Notes under the pieces: model-generated | What the model saw: the letters and a program-made list of their open reading frames with translations, nothing else | What the model was told of the DNA's origin: nothing | The model's database searches: none | Shown here: in pieces, positions 17,675-27,103 of the stretch | How the letters are laid out: every line of letters begins with the position of its first letter | Numbering within the stretch: position 1 is the stretch's first letter | Source of the DNA: Pseudomonas paraglycinae | GTDB lineage: Bacteria > Pseudomonadota > Gammaproteobacteria > Pseudomonadales > Pseudomonadaceae | Length of the DNA: 64,000 nt | Direction: 5' to 3' | Assembly: GCF_021601625.1 (NCBI RefSeq) | Contig: NZ_BQHR01000003.1 | Span: forward strand, 372,001 to 436,000 | Position numbers and translations under genes: made by a program

Positions 17675-18649
17675 TCAGAAAAGCTTCAACGGCTCTTCGT
17701 TCAGCGCCGACAGTTGCTCACGCAACGCCAGCACCTGATCGCCCCAGTACCGCTCGCTGCCGAACCACGGAAAGCTGCGGGGGAACGCCGGATCGTCCCA
17801 GCGTCGGGCCAGCCACGCGCTGTAATGCATCAGGCGCAGGGCGCGCAGCGGTTCGATCAGCGCCAGTTCACGCGGGTCGAAGTCATGGAATTCGTTGTAG
17901 CCGTCCATCAATTCCGACAACTGTCCCAGACAATCCTGACGATCGCCGGCGAGCATCATCCAGATGTCCTGTACCGCCGGCCCCATGCGGCAGTCGTCGA
18001 GGTCGACGATGTGGAACATCTCGTCGCGGCACATCATGTTGCCGGGGTGGCAATCGCCGTGCATGCGGATGTTCTGGTGCGGCGTGTTGGCGTAGACGTC
18101 TTCCACACGCTTGAGCAGGTCGCGGGCGACGGACTCGTAGGCCGGCAGCAGGCTTTTCGGTATGAAGTTGCCTTCCAGCAAAGTGGTCAGCGAGTCATGG
18201 CCGAAGTTCTTCACCGCCAGTGCTTCGCGGTGTTCGAACGGTTTGGTGCCGCCGACCGCGTGCATGCGCCCGAGCAGCTGGCCGAGGCGATACAACTGGT
18301 CGAGATTGCCCGGCTCCGGCGCCCGGCCACCACGACGGGGAAACAGGGTGAAACGAAAACCGGCGTGTTCGTGCAGGGTTTCACCGTTGTGGATCAACGG
18401 CGCCACCACCGGGATTTCGACGTCGGCCAGTTCGAAGGTGAACTGGTGTTCTTCCAGGATTGCTTCGTTGGTCCAGCGCTGCGGGCGATAGAACTTGGCG
18501 ATCAGCGGTTCCGAGTCTTCGATGCCGACCTGATAGACGCGGTTTTCATAACTGTTGAGCGCCAGAATGCGCGCGTCGCTCAGGAAGCCGATGCTTTCGA
18601 CGGCATCGAGCACGAGGTCTGGGGTGAGGGTTTCAAACGGGTGGGCCAT
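17675..18649 (-). CDS. srkA: Stress response kinase A (YihE/RdoA type)
   Basis: Ser/Thr kinase of the aminoglycoside-phosphotransferase fold, 324 residues, matching the family length. The ATP-binding Lys is in LIAKFYRP (about 50), the catalytic loop is MHGDCHPGNMM (about 197-207), and the metal-binding Asp is in IVDLDDC (about 216). In enterics this kinase delays stress-induced death and acts in envelope stress; here the function is by family. The stretch RRWTNEAILEEHQF-like (RPQRWTNEAILEEHQFTFEL) is a family hallmark. Confidence 0.92.
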   Translation of the reverse strand: MAHPFETLTPDLVLDAVESIGFLSDARILALNSYENRVYQVGIEDSEPLIAKFYRPQRWTNEAILEEHQFTFELADVEIPVVAPLIHNGETLHEHAGFRFTLFPRRGGRAPEPGNLDQLYRLGQLLGRMHAVGGTKPFEHREALAVKNFGHDSLTTLLEGNFIPKSLLPAYESVARDLLKRVEDVYANTPHQNIRMHGDCHPGNMMCRDEMFHIVDLDDCRMGPAVQDIWMMLAGDRQDCLGQLSELMDGYNEFHDFDPRELALIEPLRALRLMHYSAWLARRWDDPAFPRSFPWFGSERYWGDQVLALREQLSALNEEPLKLF

Positions 18650-18720
18650 GCTGACTCCTGCGCGCAGCAGGCTGCCGCGTCCGGCTCAGCATGGTAGCGC
18701 AGACGGGCTGTCTTGAGTGG

Positions 18721-18751
18721 GATCGTTCCCGCGCAGCGCACGGGAACGATC
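18721..18751. repeat. REP-like palindrome
   Basis: GATCGTTCCCG and CGGGAACGATC form perfect 11-bp arms around a 9-bp GC-rich loop. This is a common Pseudomonas intergenic palindrome. It lies between srkA and phoX and could also act as a weak terminator for phoX, although no T run follows. Confidence 0.7.
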
Positions 18752-18765
18752 AGAGCGTCGCCCGA

Positions 18766-20667
18766 TCAGGCGCCGACGATCCCGCCATCCTCACGGGTAA
18801 TCGCCATCACCGATGACCGCGGCTTGCCGTTCGGCAAATGCTCGGGGAAGGTCGAACCGCCGTTCTCGCCCGGGTGCTGAATCCCGACGAACAGGGTTTT
18901 CTGATCCGGCGAGAAACTGATCCCGGTGACTTCACAGCCGATCGGCCCGACCATGAACCGGCGAATCTCACCGGTCGCAGGATCGGCGCAGAGCATCTGG
19001 TTGTTGCCCATCCCGGCGAAATCACCAGCGTTGCTCGAATCGCCGTCGGTGAGAATCCACAACCGTCCGGCCTTGTCGAAACCGAGGCCGTCGGGGCTGT
19101 TGAACATGTTCTGCGGCGTGATATTCGACGAACCACCCTTCGGCGTACCGGCATGGACGCCCGGGTTGCCGGCGACCACGAACAGATCCCAGGCGAAGTT
19201 CTTCGCCGCGTGATCGTCGCGGTCGGTGCGCCAGCGCAGGATTTGTCCGTAGACGTTCTTCTCGCGCGGGTTCGGCCCGCCCACCGGTTGCCCGTCTTCG
19301 CCGCGCTTGGCGTTGTTGGTCAGGGTGCAATAAACCTGGCCGTCTTTCGGGCTGACCACGATCCATTCCGGGCGGTCCATGCGCGTGGCGCCGACCACAC
19401 TGGCGGCGAGACGCGCGTGAATCAGCACTTCGGCCTGATCGGCGAAACCGCTGCTGGCGTCGATGCCGTTCTTGCCGTGGGTCAGTTCGATCCACTGGCC
19501 CTGGCCCTTCGGATGGTCCGGGTTGCCGTCGCCGGCATCGAACTTGGCCACGTACAGCGTGCCGTGATCGAGGATGTCGCGGTTGGCTTTGGCGTTGCGG
19601 TGGTTGATCTTGTCGCGGCTGACGAATTTGTAGATGAACTCGCCGCGTTCGTCGTCGCCCATGTACACCACGGCGCGACCGTCGTCGGTCTCGGCCAGTG
19701 CGGCGTTTTCATGTTTGAAGCGGCCCAGCGCGGTGCGTTTGACCGGCGTCGATTGCGGGTCGAACGGATCGATCTCCACGACCCAGCCGTGACGGTTGAG
19801 CTCGTTGGGGTTCTTCGCCATGTCGAAGCGCGGATCGAACGGATGCCAGTTGATCTCGCGGCTGGCGGCCGACACGCCGTAGCGCTTCTGCGCCGGGTCG
19901 AACTGTTGCTGGGCGTTGCTGCTGCCGAAGCAGTCGGTGAAGTTCTCTTCGCAGGTCAGATAAGTGCCCCACGGCGTCTTGCCGTTGGCGCAGTTCTGGA
20001 AGGTGCCGAGAACTTTCTTGCCGTGCTTGTCGGCGCTGGTTTTCATCAGCTCGTGGCCGGCAGCCGGGCCGCTGAGGCGGATCGGCGTGTTGCCGTGGAT
20101 GCGCCGGTTGTAGCGCGAGCCCTGGACGAACTGCCACTGGCCGTTCTTGCGCTGCACCTCAATCACCGACACGCCTTCGCAGGCCAGGGCCTTGCGCACG
20201 TCCTCGGCCGATTGCGGCATGCCGCCGTGCGGATAGAGGTAGCGGTAGTTGGTGTATTCGTTGTTGATCGCCATCAACGCACGGTTTTTCTCGCCCGGGA
20301 ATTCAAACAGGCTCATCCCGTCGTTGTTGTCGCCAAACTGCACTTCCTGCGCAGCCGCTGTGCCGTTGCCGCTCGGGTCGAAGGCCGGGCCGTTCTTGTG
20401 CAGCGGTTGACCCCAGCTGATCAGCACCGACGACTTGTAGCCCTTGGGCAGGCTGATGGTGTCGGTGGTGGCCGCCGGAATGCTGTCGAAGCCGAGCAGA
20501 CGGCTGTTGCCGGCGCTGACACTGGCGGCCAGCACGCTGCGGCTCAGCAGGTTGCCGCCGAGGAACATCGCCGCGCCGCACAGCGCGCCGGCGCTGATGA
20601 AACCGCGACGGCTCAGGCCGACCATTTTTTCCAGGTCTGTGGATTGGTTTTCTTCTAATAGGCTCAC
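18766..20667 (-). CDS. phoX: PhoX-family alkaline phosphatase, Tat-exported
   Basis: Protein of 633 residues in the PhoX family, a calcium- and iron-dependent phosphatase that frees phosphate from organic esters in the periplasm. The N-terminus has a twin-arginine signal (LSRRGFISAGALCGAAMFL, about 18-36), as expected for this cofactor-bearing enzyme. Family segments include TWGTYLTCEENFTDCFG-like (GKTPWGTYLTCEENF), the repeated propeller strands, and the C-terminal SPDQKTLFVGIQHPGE. It is likely phosphate-regulated, but the only possible Pho box is weak. It sits downstream of modE on the same strand. Confidence 0.93.
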   Translation of the reverse strand: MSLLEENQSTDLEKMVGLSRRGFISAGALCGAAMFLGGNLLSRSVLAASVSAGNSRLLGFDSIPAATTDTISLPKGYKSSVLISWGQPLHKNGPAFDPSGNGTAAAQEVQFGDNNDGMSLFEFPGEKNRALMAINNEYTNYRYLYPHGGMPQSAEDVRKALACEGVSVIEVQRKNGQWQFVQGSRYNRRIHGNTPIRLSGPAAGHELMKTSADKHGKKVLGTFQNCANGKTPWGTYLTCEENFTDCFGSSNAQQQFDPAQKRYGVSAASREINWHPFDPRFDMAKNPNELNRHGWVVEIDPFDPQSTPVKRTALGRFKHENAALAETDDGRAVVYMGDDERGEFIYKFVSRDKINHRNAKANRDILDHGTLYVAKFDAGDGNPDHPKGQGQWIELTHGKNGIDASSGFADQAEVLIHARLAASVVGATRMDRPEWIVVSPKDGQVYCTLTNNAKRGEDGQPVGGPNPREKNVYGQILRWRTDRDDHAAKNFAWDLFVVAGNPGVHAGTPKGGSSNITPQNMFNSPDGLGFDKAGRLWILTDGDSSNAGDFAGMGNNQMLCADPATGEIRRFMVGPIGCEVTGISFSPDQKTLFVGIQHPGENGGSTFPEHLPNGKPRSSVMAITREDGGIVGA

Positions 20668-20701
20668 ATCAGGCTCCCTGCATGGTTTTGGCAGCCACCT
20701 T

Positions 20702-20730
20702 AATGCGGGTCGATGACGCTTTCGTTGCAG
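20702..20730 (-). promoter_or_regulatory. Weak candidate Pho box before phoX
   Basis: On the minus strand the heptamers CTGCAAC, GCGTCAT and CCGCATT are spaced exactly 11 bp apart, as PhoB repeats (CTGTCAT) are. They match at only 4, 5 and 3 of 7 positions, so this is tentative. Confidence 0.25.
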
Positions 20731-20736
20731 CGCTGT

Positions 20737-21501
20737 TTAGAGCGGTGTTCCGAGCAGCACATTGGACGGGGAAAACTGCACCTGCACCGCTTGCTCGACC
20801 GTCAGGCCACGGGTGCGCAAGTCCAGCGGTTCGGCCAGCGCACACAAGGTCTGGCCGTTGGGCAGGGCGATGCGCACTTCGCTCGGGCCGTCCTCGGCGT
20901 CGAGAATCGCATCGATCCGACCGCTCAAAAGGTTGTGGCCGACGGCAGGCGTGGCCTCTGGCGCGAGCAGTTCGAGCCAGCCGGCCTTGATCAGCGCCAC
21001 CACTTCGGTGCCCGGTTGCAGCTCCAGATGCACGGTGCTGTCGTGGGTGATCTGCGCGTCGATCGACAGACCTTCGGCGAGTTCGAGGCGGATCAGGTCG
21101 TTGCGGCCCTGACCTTCGATCAGCACGACTTTGCCGTGCAGTTGATTGCGCGCGCTGGTCCTGAGCATCAGCCGACCGAGCAGGTCCAGATCGCTGGCGT
21201 CCTCGGCCGCTTCCAGCACCTGGGCCTGCAAGGCTTGCAGCTTTTGATAGAGGCGCAGCACCCGCTCGCCCTCGCTCGACAGTTTGGCGCCACCGCCACC
21301 CTTGCCGCCGACCGCGCGCTCGACCAGAGGCTTTTGCGCGAGGTTGTTCAGCTCATCGATGGCATCCCACGCCGCCTTGTAACTCAGACCGGCGCTTTTT
21401 GCGGCGCGGGTGATCGAACCCTGTTCGGCAATGTGTTGCAGCAAGGCGATGCGCTGCGGACGGCGGACGATGTGCTGGGACAACAGAGAGGGCAGGGACA
21501 T
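20737..21501 (-). CDS. modE: Molybdate-dependent regulator ModE
   Basis: DNA-binding regulator of 254 residues that senses molybdate. The N-terminal winged helix (about 10-110) has the helix-turn-helix GSITRAAKSAGLSYKAAWDAIDELN and the GKGGGGAKLS turn. The C-terminal half holds two TOBE/Mop domains (about 118-185 and 190-254) that bind molybdate, with repeats of ARNQLHGKVV and GHNLLSGRID type. The start is MSLPSLL at 21501; the open frame upstream overlaps comF. The transport genes modABC are not in this window, so ModE is away from its main target here. Confidence 0.93.
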   Translation of the reverse strand: MSLPSLLSQHIVRRPQRIALLQHIAEQGSITRAAKSAGLSYKAAWDAIDELNNLAQKPLVERAVGGKGGGGAKLSSEGERVLRLYQKLQALQAQVLEAAEDASDLDLLGRLMLRTSARNQLHGKVVLIEGQGRNDLIRLELAEGLSIDAQITHDSTVHLELQPGTEVVALIKAGWLELLAPEATPAVGHNLLSGRIDAILDAEDGPSEVRIALPNGQTLCALAEPLDLRTRGLTVEQAVQVQFSPSNVLLGTPL

Positions 21502-21559
21502 GGCGGACGCTTTGTGCTGAAGGGTTGAGGGAGGACGTTGGCGGCTCGGGACGTATCCG

Positions 21560-22300
21560 TCAAGCCGCGTCGCCGGGTTTTGGCGTGCGGGCCAGGCAGT
21601 ACACATCCACCCGCGCGGCGCCGGCGTCCATCAGCAAACGGGCCAGTGCCTGAGCGGTGGCGCCGGTGGTCAGCACGTCGTCGACCAGGGCCAGGTGCCG
21701 GCCTTTCATCTTTGCATCGGGGCTCAAGGCGAAGGCGTGACGCAGATTGCGTTTACGCGCCTTGGCGTTCAGGGCCTGCTGGGCGTCGGTATCCTGCACG
21801 CGCAAAAGGCTGTGTTCCTCGCAAGGCAGGTCGAGTGACTTGCCCAGCCACTGCGCCAGCATCGCCGCTTGATTGAAGCCGCGCTGGCGCAGGCGTTTTG
21901 GTGCGAGCGGCACTGGCAGCAATGCGTCCGGGCGAGGCAGGTCTTCTTCGAAGCGATGTTGCAGGAACTCGCCGAGAACGTCGGCGAGCAAGTGGCCAAG
22001 CGGCCATTTGGCGTTGTGCTTGAAGCGGGTGATCAGCGTGTCCACCGGAAAGCTGTAAGTCCATGGCACGGCCACCTGTTCAAAGGCCGGTGGATCGTTC
22101 AGGCAGCCCCCACAGGTCAGGCCGCCAGCTGGCAAGGGCAGGGCGCAGGTCAGGCATTGATCGCCCAGCCACGGCAGATCGGTTTCGCAGGCGGTGCAGA
22201 TCGGGATTTGCGCGTCTGCCGGTTCATCGCACAATAAACAGTTCTGTTTGTTTTTTAACCAGATGTAAACCGGCCTTTCGTAGTGTGGTTGACAGCGCAT
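21560..22300 (-). CDS. comF: ComF-family phosphoribosyltransferase-like protein
   Basis: Protein of 246 residues in the ComF family, linked to DNA uptake or DNA metabolism. A double zinc knuckle near the N-terminus has CLLCDEP, CTAC, CLTC and CGGC. The phosphoribosyltransferase fold follows, with the DALLPVPLAPKRLRQRGFNQ segment and the PRPP loop LALVDDVLTTGATAQA (about 205-220). It is divergent from bioB; the BirA-like operator of bioB overlaps the first codons of this frame, and no clearly better start exists downstream. Confidence 0.92.
   Translation of the reverse strand: MRCQPHYERPVYIWLKNKQNCLLCDEPADAQIPICTACETDLPWLGDQCLTCALPLPAGGLTCGGCLNDPPAFEQVAVPWTYSFPVDTLITRFKHNAKWPLGHLLADVLGEFLQHRFEEDLPRPDALLPVPLAPKRLRQRGFNQAAMLAQWLGKSLDLPCEEHSLLRVQDTDAQQALNAKARKRNLRHAFALSPDAKMKGRHLALVDDVLTTGATAQALARLLMDAGAARVDVYCLARTPKPGDAA
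22263..22295 (+). promoter_or_regulatory. BirA operator before bioB
   Basis: ATGTAAACC, 15 bp, then GGTTGACAG matches the biotin-regulon signal TTGTAAACC-N14/15-GGTTTACAA at 8 of 9 and 7 of 9 positions with the correct spacing. It lies about 100 bp upstream of bioB and overlaps the beginning of comF. Confidence 0.75.
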
Positions 22301-22316
22301 GGCTCTTCCTTAAATA
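22289..22316 (+). promoter_or_regulatory. Probable bioB sigma-70 promoter
   Basis: A perfect -35 (TTGACA, 22289-22294) lies inside the right half of the BirA operator, followed after 16 bp by TAAATA (22311-22316) as -10. Binding of biotin-loaded BirA would therefore block RNA polymerase directly. Confidence 0.65.
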
Positions 22317-22391
22317 TGCCGAACATCCGTGTCGTGCCTGTGGGTATTCCGTTTCCCCAGGCGCCAGCCAAGCATAACTAAGGAAACGCCC

Positions 22392-23447
22392 ATGAGCGCC
22401 AGCACCACTGCCACCCTGCGTCACGACTGGACTTTGGCCGAAGTCAAAGCACTCTTCGTTCAGCCATTCAACGACTTGCTGTTCCAGGCGCAGACGGTGC
22501 ACCGCGCGCATTTCGACGCCAACCGCGTCCAGGTTTCCACCCTGCTGTCGATCAAGACCGGTGCCTGCCCGGAAGATTGCAAATATTGTCCGCAGTCCGG
22601 TCACTACAACACCGGGCTGGAAAAAGAAAAGCTGATGGAAGTGCAGAAGGTCCTCGAAGAGGCTGCCCGCGCCAAGGCCATCGGTTCGACCCGTTTCTGC
22701 ATGGGCGCGGCGTGGAAGCACCCGTCGGCCAAGGACATGCCGTACGTGCTGAAGATGGTCGAAGGCGTGAAGGCCATGGGCCTGGAAACCTGCATGACCC
22801 TCGGTCGTCTCGATCAGGATCAGACCGAAGCGCTGGCCAAGGCCGGGCTCGACTACTACAACCACAACCTCGACACCTCGCCGGAGTTCTACGGCAGCAT
22901 CATCACCACCCGCACCTATGCCGAGCGTCTGCAGACCCTGGCCTACGTGCGCGACGCGGGGATGAAGATCTGCTCCGGCGGCATCCTCGGCATGGGCGAG
23001 TCCCTCGATGACCGCGCCAACCTGCTGATCCAGCTGGCCAACCTGCCGGAGCATCCGGAGTCGGTGCCGATCAACATGCTGGTGAAAGTCGCCGGTACGC
23101 CGCTGGAAAATGCCGACGACGTCGATCCGTTCGACTTCATCCGCATGCTCGCCGTGGCGCGCATCCTCATGCCGCAATCCCACGTGCGCCTGTCTGCCGG
23201 CCGCGAAGCGATGAACGAGCAGATGCAGGCCCTGGCGTTCTTCGCCGGCGCCAACTCGATCTTCTACGGCGACAAACTGCTGACCACCGCCAACCCGCAG
23301 GCCGACAAGGACATGCAGCTGTTCGCACGTCTGGGCATTCAGCCGGAAGCCCGCGAAGAGCATGCCGACGAAGTCCACCAGGCCGCCATCGAGCAGGCGC
23401 TGGTGGAGCAGAAGAGCAGCGAGCAGTTCTACAACGCGGCGGTCTGA
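22392..23447 (+). CDS. bioB: Biotin synthase
   Basis: Radical-SAM enzyme of 351 residues that inserts sulfur into dethiobiotin, the last step of biotin synthesis. The SAM cluster motif [10 protein letters not shown] (about 60) is present, as are the segments binding the second iron-sulfur cluster ([32 protein letters not shown]) and the Arg ligand region ([34 protein letters not shown]). The start has AAGGAAA upstream. It is first of the bio genes and is separated from bioF by a REPIN. Confidence 0.98.
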   Translation: MSASTTATLRHDWTLAEVKALFVQPFNDLLFQAQTVHRAHFDANRVQVSTLLSIKTGACPEDCKYCPQSGHYNTGLEKEKLMEVQKVLEEAARAKAIGSTRFCMGAAWKHPSAKDMPYVLKMVEGVKAMGLETCMTLGRLDQDQTEALAKAGLDYYNHNLDTSPEFYGSIITTRTYAERLQTLAYVRDAGMKICSGGILGMGESLDDRANLLIQLANLPEHPESVPINMLVKVAGTPLENADDVDPFDFIRMLAVARILMPQSHVRLSAGREAMNEQMQALAFFAGANSIFYGDKLLTTANPQADKDMQLFARLGIQPEAREEHADEVHQAAIEQALVEQKSSEQFYNAAV

Positions 23448-23480
23448 AACTCGCCCCGATTTGCTGAAGGAACACTCCCC

Positions 23481-23570
23481 TGTGGGAGCTGGCTTGCCAG
23501 CGATAGCGGACTGACAGTCGACACTGATGTTGAATGTGGCGCCGCCATCGCTGGCAAGCCAGCTCCCACA
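23481..23570. repeat. REPIN (pair of GI-type REP sequences) between bioB and bioF
   Basis: Two 24-bp arms in perfect inversion (23481-23504 and 23547-23570) each contain GTGGGAGCTGGCTTGCCAGC or its complement, with a 42-bp spacer. This is the common doublet moved by RAYT transposases in fluorescent pseudomonads. No RAYT gene is in the window. It may fold in the bioB-bioF transcript and affect relative expression. Confidence 0.92.
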
Positions 23571-23618
23571 AGGTCGGTGTCCATCCTGATTCATGTGATT
23601 TGACTGTTCGAGGCTTGC

Positions 23619-24797
23619 ATGTCTTTCGATCTCGCCGCACGCCTTGCTGCCCGTCGTGCCGACAATCTCTATCGCCAGCGACCGCTGCTTGAAAGCCCAC
23701 AAGGGCCGCAAGTGGTGGTCGACGGTCAGCCGTTGCTGGCGTTCTGCAACAACGATTACCTGGGCCTGGCCAATCATCCGCAAGTGATCGAAGCCTGGCG
23801 CGCCGGTGCGTCGAAGTGGGGCGTCGGCGGCGGTGCCTCGCATCTGGTGATCGGCCACAGCGGCCCGCATCACGCGCTTGAAGAGGCTTTGGCGGATCTC
23901 ACCGGACGGCCGCGTGCGCTGTTGTTCACCACCGGTTACATGGCCAACCTTGGCGCGGTCACCGCATTGGTCGGGCAGGGCGATACGGTGCTGGAAGACC
24001 GGCTCAACCATGCGTCTTTGCTGGATGCCGGATTGTTGTCCGGCGCGCGCTTCAATCGTTATCTGCACAACGACGCCGACAGCCTCGCCAAGCGTCTGGA
24101 GAAAGCCACCGGCAATACGCTGGTGGTCACTGACGGCGTGTTCAGCATGGACGGCGACCTCGCCGATCTGCCGGCGCTGGCCCGGGAAACCAAGGCCAAA
24201 GGTGCGTGGCTGATGGTTGACGACGCTCACGGTTTCGGTCCGCTGGGGACAAACGGTGGCGGAATCGTCGAGCATTTCGGTTTGAGCCAGGAGGATGTGC
24301 CGGTGCTGGTCGGCACGCTCGGCAAAGCGTTCGGTACGGCGGGTGCGTTCGTCGCCGGCAGTGAGGAGCTGATCGAAAGCCTTATCCAGTTCGCCCGTCC
24401 GTACATCTACACCACCAGCCAGCCGCCGGCGCTGGCCTGCGCGACCTTGAAGAGCCTCGAACTGCTGCGCAGCGAGCACTGGCGTCGAGAGCATCTGCAA
24501 ACGCTGATCCGCCAGTTCCGCTATGGCGCCGAGCAGATAGGTCTGGAACTGATGGACAGCTTCACGCCGATTCAGCCGATCCTGATCGGCGATGCCGGTC
24601 GCGCTGTGCGTCTGTCGCAGATGCTGCGCGAGCGTGGGCTGATGGTCACCGCGATCCGCCCGCCGACCGTGCCTGCCGGCAGCGCGCGGTTGCGGGTGAC
24701 GCTGACCGCTGCCCACAGCGAGGCGCAGGTGCAGCTATTGTTAGAAGGACTGGCCGATTGCTTTGCGCAACTCAAGTCGGAGCCAAGCCATGCGTGA
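23619..24797 (+). CDS. bioF: 8-amino-7-oxononanoate synthase
   Basis: PLP enzyme of 392 residues that joins pimeloyl-ACP (or -CoA) and alanine to make 8-amino-7-oxononanoate, the first committed ring-building step of biotin synthesis. Family marks are [13 protein letters not shown], the glycine loop [32 protein letters not shown] and the PLP lysine in [14 protein letters not shown] (about 237). A GAGG ribosome site precedes the ATG. Its end overlaps bioH by 8 bp. Confidence 0.97.
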   Translation: MSFDLAARLAARRADNLYRQRPLLESPQGPQVVVDGQPLLAFCNNDYLGLANHPQVIEAWRAGASKWGVGGGASHLVIGHSGPHHALEEALADLTGRPRALLFTTGYMANLGAVTALVGQGDTVLEDRLNHASLLDAGLLSGARFNRYLHNDADSLAKRLEKATGNTLVVTDGVFSMDGDLADLPALARETKAKGAWLMVDDAHGFGPLGTNGGGIVEHFGLSQEDVPVLVGTLGKAFGTAGAFVAGSEELIESLIQFARPYIYTTSQPPALACATLKSLELLRSEHWRREHLQTLIRQFRYGAEQIGLELMDSFTPIQPILIGDAGRAVRLSQMLRERGLMVTAIRPPTVPAGSARLRVTLTAAHSEAQVQLLLEGLADCFAQLKSEPSHA

Positions 24798-25521
24798 TCG
24801 CCTGATTCTGCTACCGGGTTGGGGCCTCGGCGTTTCGCCGCTGGAGCCGCTGGCCGCTGCGTTGCGCGGACTCGACGAACACCTGCAGGTCGACATCGAG
24901 CCGTTGCCGGAGCTGGACTCCAGCGATCTGCAAGACTGGCTCGACGAGCTCGATGAGCGCATCTCCGAAGATGCCTGGCTCGGTGGCTGGTCACTGGGAG
25001 GCATGCTCGCGTCCGAGCTGGCGGCGCGGCGTGGCGAACATTGCTGCGGCTTGCTGACCCTGGCGAGCAATCCTTCGTTTGTCGCCCATGAACAGTGGCC
25101 GAGCGCGATGCCCGGCGAGACCTTCGATGCGTTTCTGGCCGGCTGCGGCGCCGACCCGCGCACGACTCTCAAACGATTCTCTCTGCTGTGCGCCCAGGGC
25201 GCGCAAGACGCGCGTGGCTTGTCGCGGCTGTTGCTCGGCGGCACGCCGAATACCTCGCCGGCCGCGTTGATGGCCGGTCTGGAATTGTTGGCGCAGATCG
25301 ATACGCGCGATGCCTTGCAGGCGTTTCGTGGCCCGCAATTGCATCTGTTCGGAGGGCTGGACGGGTTGGTGCCGGCGGAGGCCGCGGGCGAGTTGTTCGC
25401 GTTGCTGGCAGATGTCGAAGTGGGTCTGATCGAGCAGGCCAGCCATGCGTTTCTTCTGGAAGACCCCCACGGTGTGGCCGGTGCGATCCAGGCGTTTTTA
25501 AGTGAGTGCGGTGATGACTGA
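24790..25521 (+). CDS. bioH: Pimeloyl-ACP methyl ester esterase
   Basis: Alpha/beta hydrolase of 243 residues that removes the methyl group from pimeloyl-ACP methyl ester, ending the fatty-acid-like phase of pimelate synthesis. The nucleophile is the Ser of GGWSLGGML (about 76), the Asp is in GGLDGLVP (about 195) and the His in [11 protein letters not shown] (about 222); the oxyanion turn is LLPGWG. The start is the ATG at 24790, overlapping the bioF stop by 8 bp. Confidence 0.94.
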   Translation: MRDRLILLPGWGLGVSPLEPLAAALRGLDEHLQVDIEPLPELDSSDLQDWLDELDERISEDAWLGGWSLGGMLASELAARRGEHCCGLLTLASNPSFVAHEQWPSAMPGETFDAFLAGCGADPRTTLKRFSLLCAQGAQDARGLSRLLLGGTPNTSPAALMAGLELLAQIDTRDALQAFRGPQLHLFGGLDGLVPAEAAGELFALLADVEVGLIEQASHAFLLEDPHGVAGAIQAFLSECGDD

Positions 25522-26320
25522 TTTGTCTGTTGCGGCGTTGCCCGGCGGCTTGCCTGACAAGCGCCAGGTCGCGGCTTCTTTTTCTCGCGCAGCGGCCAGC
25601 TATGACAGCGTCGCGGAGTTGCAGCGCGATGTCGGTACGCAGTTGATGAATCGCTTGCCGGTGGATTTTCGGCCGGCACGCTGGCTGGATCTGGGCTGCG
25701 GCACCGGGTATTTCACTCGGGCACTGGCCGAGCGATTTGGTGAGGGGCTGGCGCTGGATATCGCGGAGGGCATGCTCAATCACGCGCGGCCGTTGGGTGG
25801 GGCCATGCACTTTATTGCTGGCGATGCCGAACGTTTACCGTTGCAGGATTCGACGTGTGATCTGATCTTCTCCAGCCTCGCCGTGCAGTGGTGCGCGGAC
25901 TTCGAAGCGGTGCTCGGCGAAGCGTTTCGGGTGCTGAAACCGGGGGGGATTTTCGCGTTTGCTAGTCTTTGTGCAGGGACGCTGTACGAATTGCGCGACA
26001 GCTGGCGTCAGGTCGATGGTCTGGTGCACGTCAACCGCTTCCGCGAGTTCGCCCGCTACGAGCAATTGTGCTCGGCCAGTGGTTTGCGCAGTGTTTGTCT
26101 GGAGAACCGGCCGCATGTGCTGCATTACCCGGATGTGCGCAGCCTGACCCATGAAATCAAGGCCTTGGGTGCGCATAACCTGAACCCCGGCCGGCCGGGC
26201 GGATTGACCGGTCGGGCGCGGATTCTGGGGCTGGTCGAAGCCTATGAGCAGTTCCGTCAGCCGCAGGGCTTGCCGGCGACTTATCAGGTGGTCTACGCCG
26301 TGTTGGAGAAACCCTTATGA
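25514..26320 (+). CDS. bioC: Malonyl-ACP O-methyltransferase
   Basis: SAM-dependent methyltransferase of 268 residues that caps malonyl-ACP as its methyl ester so that fatty-acid synthase can build pimelate. Motif I is [12 protein letters not shown] (about 57-68), followed by [10 protein letters not shown] and [15 protein letters not shown]. The N-terminal [22 protein letters not shown] segment is typical of BioC. The start overlaps the bioH stop by 8 bp, so BioC and BioH, which act in sequence, are coupled. Confidence 0.96.
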   Translation: MTDLSVAALPGGLPDKRQVAASFSRAAASYDSVAELQRDVGTQLMNRLPVDFRPARWLDLGCGTGYFTRALAERFGEGLALDIAEGMLNHARPLGGAMHFIAGDAERLPLQDSTCDLIFSSLAVQWCADFEAVLGEAFRVLKPGGIFAFASLCAGTLYELRDSWRQVDGLVHVNRFREFARYEQLCSASGLRSVCLENRPHVLHYPDVRSLTHEIKALGAHNLNPGRPGGLTGRARILGLVEAYEQFRQPQGLPATYQVVYAVLEKPL

Positions 26321-26997
26321 GCGCAGCCTATTTCATCACCGGAACCGACACTGACGTTGGCAAGACCACCGTCGCCGCCGGGTTGCTGCACGCTGCGCGG
26401 TCGGCGGGGCTGAGTACGGCGGCGGGCAAACCGGTGGCGTCCGGTTGTGTGGTGACGCCCAGAGGTTTGCGCAATTCCGATGCGCTGGCGTTGCAGGCCG
26501 AATGCTCGTTGCCGCTGACGTATCAACAGGTCAACCCGGTGGCGTTCGAGCCGGCGATCGCGCCGCATCTGGCAGCGCGCGAGGCGGGTGTGGCGCTGAC
26601 CGTGCAATCGTTGCTGGCGCCGATGCGCGAGATTCTGGCCATGAATGCCGACTTCACGCTGATCGAAGGCGCGGGCGGCTGGCGGGTGCCGTTGGCGGAT
26701 CAGGACAATCTGTCGGATCTGGCGATTGCGCTGAAGCTGCCTGTGATTCTGGTGGTCGGCGTGCGTCTGGGTTGCATCAGCCATGCGTTGCTGACGGCCG
26801 AGGCGATTGCCCGGGACGGGCTGCAACTGGCGGGATGGGTGGCGAATATCATTGATCCGAAGACGTCGCGGCTGGAGGAAAACCTCGCGACACTGGCCGA
26901 GCGGATTCCGGCGCCGTGCCTGGGGCGGGTGCCGAAACTCAAGGCGGTCAGCGCCGAAGCGGTCGCCGATCACTTGCAACTGGATCTGCTCGACTGA
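26317..26997 (+). CDS. bioD: Dethiobiotin synthetase
   Basis: ATP-dependent enzyme of 226 residues that closes the ureido ring of dethiobiotin using CO2 and 7,8-diaminononanoate. The P-loop is [16 protein letters not shown] (about 7-22), the substrate Lys is in AGKPVASG, and the second conserved part is [12 protein letters not shown]. The start overlaps the bioC stop (ATGA). The transaminase gene bioA is not in this window, as is common in Pseudomonas. Confidence 0.96.
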   Translation: MSAAYFITGTDTDVGKTTVAAGLLHAARSAGLSTAAGKPVASGCVVTPRGLRNSDALALQAECSLPLTYQQVNPVAFEPAIAPHLAAREAGVALTVQSLLAPMREILAMNADFTLIEGAGGWRVPLADQDNLSDLAIALKLPVILVVGVRLGCISHALLTAEAIARDGLQLAGWVANIIDPKTSRLEENLATLAERIPAPCLGRVPKLKAVSAEAVADHLQLDLLD

Positions 26998-27103
26998 TTT
27001 TGGCTATGACAAGGCACTGTGCCATTAGTGTTTTTGACGGGTGTTTTTCTGATGCCTCTGGTTCAATGGCACCCATTGATCCTTCCCAAGGATGAGAGCT
27101 CCC

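Noticed and set aside
20702-20730. A convincing Pho box before phoX
   Set aside because: The 11-bp phasing fits but the heptamers match too poorly; kept only as a low-confidence feature.
22224-24716. An 830-codon open frame on the minus strand across bioB, the REPIN and bioF
   Set aside because: It is antisense to well-defined bioB and bioF, has no recognisable domain and an Arg/Gln/His-rich composition typical of shadow frames in high-GC DNA.
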